A DNA stretch of 44,118 bases from Hirudo medicinalis (taxonomy: Eukaryota > Annelida > Clitellata > Hirudinida > Hirudinidae). The notes beneath the pieces were generated by a model. It did not search any database. It saw nothing but the letters and a program-made list of their open reading frames with translations, and was not told the DNA's origin. The DNA lies in NCBI GenBank assembly GCA_011800805.1, contig MPNW01000698.1, forward strand, positions 8,515 to 52,632, given 5' to 3'. The position numbers and the translations under genes were made by a program. Of this stretch, positions 39,401 through 44,118 are shown one piece after another (position 1 is the stretch's first letter; every line of letters starts with the position of its first letter).

Positions 39401-39428
39401 GGAGAAGTAAAGCAGAAGTGGTTCTGAA
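21436..39428 (-). CDS. MTCL/SOGA-like microtubule-associated coiled-coil protein, 29 coding exons, 5' end incomplete
   Basis: Minus-strand exons: 39428-39264, 38867-38484, 38180-37968, 37880-37562, 34417-34106, 33899-33782, 33347-32892, 32758-32556, 32371-32179, 31948-31723, 31558-31474, 30763-30617, 30350-30225, 30011-29706, 29532-29449, 29212-29051, 28880-28599, 28498-27815, 27748-27347, 26592-26425, 26259-26147, 25994-25833, 25627-25534, 24627-24448, 24192-24004, 23891-23868, 23537-23401, 23033-22895, 22728-21436. Every junction is phase-consistent; the model gives 2454 residues after the first partial codon. Most exons encode heptad-type Lys/Glu/Leu coiled coil. RLERQKQAAVDLLADKK, LEFRELQKELES and NCRILQFKLRKIEKR resemble the N-terminal coiled coil of human MTCL1/SOGA proteins, which bind microtubules and polarity factors. 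The last ~490 residues are Ser/Thr/Pro-rich and low-complexity. The family name rests on my recall of those blocks; a different giant coiled-coil scaffold is possible. No start codon is assigned. Confidence 0.75.
23075..23345 (+). mobile_element. interspersed repeat, 3'-end type, inside an intron
   Basis: The stretch TAATACTAGC...AAACCGGCTTCGCC, then GTGTGCAAATTTCAAGTCG, a TTTGGGAGGAGTTCTTGGGA block, ACACACACATACACAC and TTTCTGTTTTATATTATAT follows a layout I know from a repeat seen in many invertebrate genomes. The class (RTE-type LINE tail or SINE) is uncertain. It sits in the intron between 23033 and 23401 of the MTCL-like gene and does not touch an exon. Confidence 0.5.
23868..23891 (-). 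CDS. 24-base in-frame micro-exon of the MTCL-like gene
   Basis: CATTTCAG|CTTGTCATTC...ATCTTGCAG|GTTGGT gives exactly eight codons (LVIQEILQ) in phase 0. The neighbouring exons (24192-24004 and 23537-23401) also meet in phase 0, so the micro-exon can be included or skipped without breaking the frame. The acceptor is preceded by a weak pyrimidine stretch. Confidence 0.6.
24850..25460 (-). mobile_element. LINE remnant (C-terminal coding part plus 3' non-coding part) in an intron
   Basis: Read on the minus strand, coding-like fragments in shifting frames give PAIMWKEIWSMYPLRP, FVIRAIYDQL, a CNCTW cysteine patch and MLSSCNAIAHGRYAWRHNQE. These match the SSCN.A...GRY.WRHN region that follows the reverse transcriptase in a family of animal LINEs. 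At least two frameshifts separate the pieces. Further downstream on the same strand (24985-24878) is a GC-rich stretch similar to plus-strand 18936-19010, presumably the family's 3' non-coding region. It lies between exons 25627-25534 and 24627-24448. Confidence 0.7.
25680..25735. repeat. TAACA/TAATA short tandem repeat
   Basis: Imperfect repeats of AACAT, AATAT and AACGT pentamers lie in an intron of the MTCL-like gene. Confidence 0.6.
26867..26972 (-). repeat. structured dispersed repeat, copy 2 (opposite orientation)
   Basis: On the minus strand this is homologous to 19056-19146 (shared ATTGTTGCTATCACC and TACCCGAGGGCG). A perfect 10-base inverted repeat TGCAGGTTGG / CCAACCTGCA (26867-26876 and 26938-26947) encloses a 61-base loop, with an inner TTGC/GCAA pairing. 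It lies in the intron between 27347 and 26592 of the MTCL-like gene. Confidence 0.65.
30369..30475. repeat. degenerate ATCACATTACC-type repeat
   Basis: Imperfect 9-11-base units such as ATCACATTACC, ATCGTCACATTACC and CATATTATC run through an intron of the MTCL-like gene. No coding frame. Confidence 0.55.
30617..30763 (-). CDS. exon of the MTCL-like gene with a GC splice donor
   Basis: The exon encodes KQIQILQKMLCEEKRKSE and ends ITQQE. Its 3' boundary reads CAAGAG|GCAAGTG. The phase-0 coiled-coil frame of the next exon (30350-30225) needs the exon to end at GAG, and AG|GCAAGT is the consensus of GC-AG introns. The nearest GT, four bases later, would shift the frame. Confidence 0.7.
34418..37561 (-). 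other. largest intron (3.1 kb) of the MTCL-like gene
   Basis: The flanking exons both end or start in phase 0 (37880-37562 and 34417-34106). The intron contains the Tc1-like fragment at 37020-37311. A segment at about 35468-35520 on the minus strand looks like an exon with splice sites but is 53 bases long and would break the frame. I see no other supported feature. Confidence 0.5.
37020..37311 (+). mobile_element. Tc1/mariner-type transposase fragment (N-terminal DNA-binding part)
   Basis: MGRGKTLSENE at 37020-37052 is followed, after a 1-base frame change near 37052, by GGIETFKKANCSRSRIAKEL, INVISNYLNAPEDYGIKK and SPGRKKKLSAKQ. These are the helix-turn-helix and linker typical of Tc1/Tc3-like transposases. 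Only about 85 of ~340 residues are present and the DDE catalytic domain is absent. Similarity ends near SFGK (37248). It is a dead 3'-truncated copy inside the largest MTCL-like intron, on the strand opposite the host gene. Confidence 0.85.
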
Positions 39429-39829
39429 CTGGTTTTAAGGGATGTCACGTTCAAATCACCTGGCGGATCTGAGGAGTATCGTTAAGGCAGCGATGATGAT
39501 GCTGCGGCTGATGATAATGATGACGACGACGACGACGAAAATCGACGATAATGATGACAACGGTGGCAATGGTGGTGGCGGCTGTGGTGCTTATGGTCTC
39601 AGTAGTCATGTACGCGATTTATGAATTTAGGTTTATAAATTTAAAAGAGCAGTAATTATTAGATAATTATTTCTCTACACAAATTAAACAATTTTCAATG
39701 ATATCAATGATTATTTTTATAAATACATGTACCTCTTAAGATTCGTAAAATAATAAATAATAATAAGTAATACTTACACAAATAACTATGTAATTAAATT
39801 AATATTATTCACAAAAATTTGGTCAAAGA

Positions 39830-39990
39830 TTTCATTGACTCTTTTCGTTCACGAAATATTTGCCTGACATTTCAGGCAATTTGTTATGACATTCTCGATG
39901 TTCGTCGTCATCGCGATCAATATCATCATCGTAACCTTTATCATCATCGTAACCTTTATCATCATCGTAACCTTTATCATAGCCATCATA
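39830..39990 (-). repeat. 18-bp tandem repeat, three copies
   Basis: On the plus strand CCTTTATCATCATCGTAA occurs three times in a row between 39934 and 39984. On the minus strand it reads as repeated DKGYDD. The surrounding minus frame is open from a TGA near 40010 to about 39835 (…DDDYDGY…HRECHNKLPEMS). It may be intronic or part of an alternative reading of the MTCL-like 5' region. Confidence 0.6.
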
Positions 39991-40012
39991 GTCGTCGTCA
40001 GAAAAATTTCAC

Positions 40013-40166
40013 CTGATTTCTTTTTCGTCAGGGCGTTTCTTGTAGCTCTTGTTTTGGGATCCGTGTTGAGAATTTGAATGAGCACCAGGTTGTTGCCCGA
40101 TTAACTCTTTGATGGGACCTAAGACAGGTAAGTTTCCGGCAGGACGATAAAGTGCTTGGCCGGTGT
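40013..40166 (-). CDS. candidate upstream exon of the MTCL-like gene
   Basis: A 154-base minus-strand frame lies between a CCTAAGCAG acceptor and an ATCAG|GTGAAA donor. It encodes TGQALYRPAGNLPVLGPIKE and continues through a Gln/Ser/Lys-rich part ending KKRPDEKEI. It ends in phase 2, which fits the acceptor at 39428 (AG plus T). It has no Met and starts in phase 1, so a further upstream exon would be needed. I recognise no domain. The call rests on splice-site and phase agreement only. Confidence 0.4.
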
Positions 40167-41561
40167 CTGCTTAGGAATTAGAAATTGAGCAGGTAGCATC
40201 CGAGTCGACACAAGATCTTAAAATGTTTTGCACTGAATTTCAAAGAAATGTCCAATAATCTCCTCCAAATAACGAGACCTCATGGAAGTAACGAAGAGTA
40301 GCGGAAAAGCCTGTCTAAGCGGAGGTGCCTGCGAATGCTGGAGAACGAAAGAGGAGAGAGAATGCCTTTGAAAGTGAGAGTTGATAACGGAGCCAATGAT
40401 GATGAGTATGAACTCCAGCAGCAGTAACAACTCCAGTGATGGTCTTGCACGTGGCAGGTGATGCTGGTCATGATGATGATGATGGTGATTATTATTACTA
40501 TTATGTCCTTATTATTAATTGAAAAAGATGATGATGTAATACGTGGTGCAAACAAGACTGCCTCGTTGAATATTCTTTTAGTTTAGAGTTTTTAAACATT
40601 CATTCTCATCTTCGACATCAAACATCGTCGTTTTGTTGCAACTGTTTTACGATATCGTTATTAGTATTATTATTAAAAATGCTGATAGCAGAAATTGCAC
40701 TAAAAATTCTGAAGTGCTATTGGCCGTCTGCTCTCATTTTTCACCAAGGACGACTAACGAGAATGTTTGTGGCGAGAATGCCTTCGTTATCTTCTAAAAC
40801 AAAGGAGTAGAAGATTTTTCATTCACTTTCCATTCATTGTTCATGCAATGTTCTGCTGGAATTCTTTTCTGGGCACCAAAAGAACACAAAGAGCACACAA
40901 GGAAGTCTTTCAATATAGAAGCAACGTCAACTTTACCTGAGTTTAACAACGTTCCATGGATTCTTCAATTTTATTTTTGACAAATATCGTCACAATGGCT
41001 TGATCAAAGCAGAAGAAACAAGATTTTTGAAGTTTTGAAATATCTCAAAAAGTTGTCTCAATCTATTTTCAAGCATCAACTAGCTGACCTCCTGAATTGC
41101 ATTGCTTAAATTTTATCCATTTAGAAATTTTAAATCATGAAAAGCCTGAAAAAATCGTTTATTCAAAAATTTCATCTGGAAGGGATGGTTGTGCTTTTTG
41201 GTTGTAAACAATTCCTGAAAAGATGCAACACAACAACGTTATTACCAATAATGCCCATGCATTTCATTCGTCTTAGCAGTCATAATGAACTGAAAAACCA
41301 CATGTGGCAAACCAAGACCATCTCTGGTCATCTGAGTAAGACTCGTGCAATTGGTCACGCATTGTTATTTTGAGTATTTATGTGGAGCATCAGTTACTCA
41401 GGGGTAACTTCTTTTTCTCTACTCCACAATTATTTTGCATATTTTATAATTTTCCCAAATAAACCTTCAGAAGATTTGCTTAAAATGTAGTATGAAATAG
41501 TTTCTGATATTGTAACCAATTTTATAAAAATACAAAAACAATTGAGAAAAACAAATTTTCA
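40167..41561. other. 1.4 kb without a confident gene
   Basis: Contains short (GAT)n and ATT tracts near 40395-40510. The open frame at 41137-41373 on the plus strand has no recognisable similarity. The first exon(s) and promoter of the MTCL-like gene should lie here or further right, but I could not place them. Confidence 0.35.
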
Positions 41562-41567
41562 TTTATT
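41562..41567 (-). terminator. candidate polyadenylation signal of the SMIM4 gene
   Basis: TTTATT on the plus strand (AATAAA on the minus strand) lies 44 bases after the SMIM4 stop codon at 41611. Confidence 0.5.
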
Positions 41568-41610
41568 TTAATCACTTAAAATTGTGATACCGGTTAATGT
41601 ATCATTATAG

Positions 41611-42302
41611 TTAAGAAATGGAGTCTTGCGATTGTCGGGCTTTTGAAAGTTCTTTCTGTTTGTAGGTGTTATCTGCACAAAATTCAATTGCATAACTCAG
41701 AAACATGTAAAAAGAAATTGTTTAAACATGACAGAAAAGCCCTAGTATTTGTCTAATATTAACATCCAGTTAATCATCAGAGATCTCTAGGTAATTCCCT
41801 CAATTCTTGTGTATTTCACCATGTTTAAAAATTCTTTTAGTAACCAATCTAGTAATTCCTTCAGTTTATTAACTTGTAAGTTAATATTTTTAGCTGGTTT
41901 CCATTTCCCATCTTTATAAAATCCCAGTTTCAAAATTTATGGAAAGCATTCATTAAAACGTAATCATAACATGCATTCTTTCTGACAACAGCCTTCAGAA
42001 ATAAGTCTACCTAGAAGCCCCTGTGGATGTGCAATAATACCCCCAACCTTATAAATCTTGCTCCAATAAGCCAATATAAATGTTTAGATTAATTATAGCA
42101 TTTAATTGTTTACGTAAAAGTGTCATTTAAATAATATAGTAAACGTACAAAAGTTCACTTGTCCAACTTGAAAATTAATCATAGTAAACTCCATGAGAGC
42201 ACCAAGAGCAAAGAATATGGGCATGAATCTATAAATTCCAAGATATTTTTCACCCGGCCATCGCTTTAAAAATCTTGCCAACTTTTTGCTGAAGAACAAC
42301 AT
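41611..42302 (-). CDS. SMIM4: SMIM4/UQCC5 homologue, small mitochondrial membrane protein, 2 exons
   Basis: Exons 42302-42149 and 41672-41611 on the minus strand join in phase 1 (ACTTTT|GTACGT donor, TTTTGTGCAG acceptor) and give 71 residues; human SMIM4 has 70. The protein starts MLFFSKKLARFLKRWPG, continues GIYRFMPIFFALGALMEFTM (the single membrane segment), then VGQVNFYNTYKQKE, and ends QSQDSIS. The PG....GIYRF.P.FF.LG..ME..MI..VGQ..FY..Y pattern is the SMIM4 signature. The protein is a mitochondrial inner-membrane factor that supports respiratory complex III assembly (alias UQCC5). The frame is open upstream to about 42389, so an earlier start is possible, but the internal ATG matches the family length. 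A stretch of about 470 bases separates the two exons. Confidence 0.9.
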
Positions 42303-42854
42303 CACTTTCAATGTTATGTACTCTATAAAGCAGAACTTCGCAAGAACATGTACCACTTTTTCAACAAAATGTAAACATTGACAAATCATTAGAACAATTT
42401 ATTCAAAATAGTTAAACAATATTTTAAACATATATTGCCGTTTAAATTTTCAACATTCAGTTTACTTTAAAAATATAGACTTTTACAACGAAATTGAAAT
42501 TTAACTTATGTTATCAATTATTAATAAATAATAACCATTTATACAATTGTCAAAAATTTAAATCTGTTATTTTTTAAATTTTAAAAATAAGAGTAATTGC
42601 ACTTTGGAGTTGAATTTATGTCTATATTAATCGCTTTGGACACCGGAGTAATCGAACCTCAATATAGGTAACGACATTCCTTAGTAAATGATAATTCCAT
42701 GATAATTCAAAAATGAAATGGGAGTTTAACTAATTGCTAATAGATTTTCAGCTTTAAATAATATAAATGCCTACATTTTGTTTTTAAAGCTGTCAGTGTA
42801 TGCTTTTTATACTAGATGGACGTATAAGCATTTTGAACAACAAAAGGCAAGTTT
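42303..42854. other. SMIM4 5' flank, no gene recognised
   Basis: AT-rich sequence upstream of SMIM4 on its strand. A promoter is inferred from position only. Confidence 0.3.
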
Positions 42855-43330
42855 ATGGAAGAAAAAATTCAGGCAATTCTACCAAGTGGTTATAATATGG
42901 CCATCGATGTAGTGTACGAAAATATAAGAAAAACAAAGTGTATCAAAGTGGAATTTCGAACACAACCACAACACTCTTATGATCCAGATGAATACCCTAT
43001 GTACTGTAGGGAAAGGCAGCTGAAAGGAGTGCTTGAAAAGCAGACTTTTGCCTAAACATGGAGTTAATCCAATGTTGATTGCTGATAACCTAAATAAAAG
43101 TGGATTACAGACAAGGCCTCATGACATTTATAACCTAAAGCAAAAAATAAAATCTAAAGGATCATCATTAGATGAAGTAAAACAAATTTTAGATGGGCCA
43201 GGCATTAAATACCATATTGATGCAAATAAATAAGGCAAAGTGTATACTGCAAGGTCTACTGTAGATCAGCTAGAATTGTTGCATAGATTCCCTGAAGCGA
43301 TCATGATGGACGGATCATGTGAGGTTCTTC
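42855..43330 (+). mobile_element. Mutator-like (MULE/FAR1-type) transposase fragment, decayed
   Basis: The first frame (from MEEKIQAILPSGYN to the CRERQL region) ends near 43055. A 1-base shift near 43040 continues as LLPKHGVNPMLIADNLNK, RPHDIYNLKQKIKSKG and GPGIKYHIDANK, and an in-frame TAA at 43231-43233 is followed by STVDQLELLHRFPEAIMMDG. The HG..P..IA..L.K......HDIYNL linker and the L.LL.RFPE...MD block are the pattern of MULE/FAR1 and ZSWIM-related transposases just before the catalytic core; MMDG would carry the first catalytic Asp. The rest of the core is missing. Confidence 0.65.
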
Positions 43331-43660
43331 ATGAACAATTTGTGTTTTTAATTGCTTCATGTTATTTAAATATTTAAATATCCATTTAAAATAATTTTAG
43401 ATTAACAATTTATCCATGGTTTGTATATATTGGCCAACGTGTGATGGGTCGACCTGTTGCCCAGTCGGGAGGACCAAGTTAATCTTCAAATGCTGTTGTG
43501 GCGAGCTAAAGAATGGATGTCACCAAACACTTTCAATTCATCTATGTAGTTGTGGATAAAGCCTGAGCAGAAATTTCTGGAATTCATAATTTTTTCCAGA
43601 TAACGAAGTCCTTCATTTTAGATTTCATGTGGCTTTAACACAAGAAATTAAAAATAGCAA
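43331..43660. other. no feature recognised
   Basis: Short AT-rich gap between the MULE and LINE fragments. It may contain degraded ends of either element. Confidence 0.35.
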
Positions 43661-44118
43661 ATTAAGCGCAGATGATACCATCTGATGCCCCTGGATGCAT
43701 AGTCCACAGTCTCGCTCCAGACAGCTTCACCACCATCCACCAACACTGTGGTTCTTCAAATGATAAGCGGGGCGGCAGCATCGCCGTCATCCACCGTCAT
43801 GAACTGAAGTCCACCAACATTGGACCTCCTGCTCATGCTGAATTTGAAGGCCTCCACCTCAAATTCAATAACCACAGAACTTCCTTCATCATCTCATCTA
43901 TATATCGCCCTCCTCCAAAGCATCTTTCATCAAAGAGTTCGAAGACCTCATCGATCTCATCTCCTCCTACAACCTCCCTTTCATCATCTGTGGAGACTTC
44001 AACGCTCCTGGTTCTGGCACCCGCATTGATGAGCATTTGGAAGGGCTGATTGACTCCCATGGACTCCTCCAACACATCACCTCCCCGACTCATTCCAAAG
44101 GCCACACGCTCGACCTAC
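43661..44118 (+). mobile_element. CR1/Jockey-like LINE: endonuclease domain, truncated by the window edge
   Basis: In one frame: GGSIAVIHRHELKST, FEGLHLKF, SFIISSIYRPPP. After a frame change near 43915: FIKEFEDLIDLISSYNLP, FIICGDFNAPGSGTRIDEHL, ITSPTHSKGHTLDL. This is the AP-endonuclease (exonuclease-endonuclease-phosphatase) fold of LINE ORF2, with the GG.A...R, YRPP, GDFN and S.TH..GHTLDL motifs. The N-terminal TETW part is missing, so the insertion is 5' truncated, and the frame change means it is inactive as sequenced. It continues past 44118. It could be the same family as the C-terminal remnant at 19567-19925, but the two segments do not overlap. Confidence 0.85.

Noticed and set aside
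41137..41373. A 78-residue plus-strand open frame between the MTCL-like and SMIM4 genes.
   Set aside because: AT-rich sequence, no recognisable domain and no supporting signals; chance length is plausible.

Overview
The window is nuclear DNA of an invertebrate animal. It is AT-rich, with short GT-AG introns, many interrupted trinucleotide microsatellites, and old LINE and DNA-transposon debris. The proteins look animal rather than fungal or plant. A spiralian such as an annelid or mollusc is my best guess, but the sequence alone does not settle the phylum. All gene models come from reading frames, splice sites and codon phase, with no transcript evidence.

Layout. 1-480: a broken LINE reverse-transcriptase tail on the minus strand. 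481-4700: a microsatellite-rich tract holding two minus-strand immunoglobulin exons that splice in phase and look like the first Ig domains of an L1CAM/neuroglian cell-adhesion protein. 4938-5010: a tRNA-like SINE head. 5011-7900: mostly featureless. 8111-16111 (+): a complete SMARCA4/brahma gene with 24 coding exons and 1577 residues, the ATPase of the SWI/SNF (BAF) chromatin remodeller. 17067-18316 (-): a SMAP (small acidic protein, C11orf58) homologue, convergent with SMARCA4 and carrying one apparent single-base deletion. 18660-19930: GC-rich and LINE-derived repeats. 21436 to about 40166 (-): one large gene with about 29-30 coding exons and at least 2454 residues. It encodes a coiled-coil protein of the MTCL/SOGA type. 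Its introns hold a Tc1-like fragment, a LINE fragment and several dispersed repeats. 41611-42302 (-): a two-exon, 71-residue SMIM4 (UQCC5) homologue. 42855-44118 (+): a decayed Mutator/FAR1-type transposase, then the endonuclease of a CR1/Jockey-like LINE cut by the window edge.

The host genes show no sign of being a functional cluster: chromatin remodelling, a small nuclear-type acidic protein, microtubule or polarity scaffolding, respiratory complex III assembly and cell adhesion are simply neighbours. I see no operon, CRISPR array, defence island or other undescribed system. The less expected signals are a pair of dispersed repeats sharing a base-paired, partly covarying stem; a GC-AG intron and a 24-base in-frame micro-exon in the MTCL-like gene; the small SMIM4 gene; and the homopolymer frameshift in SMAP.
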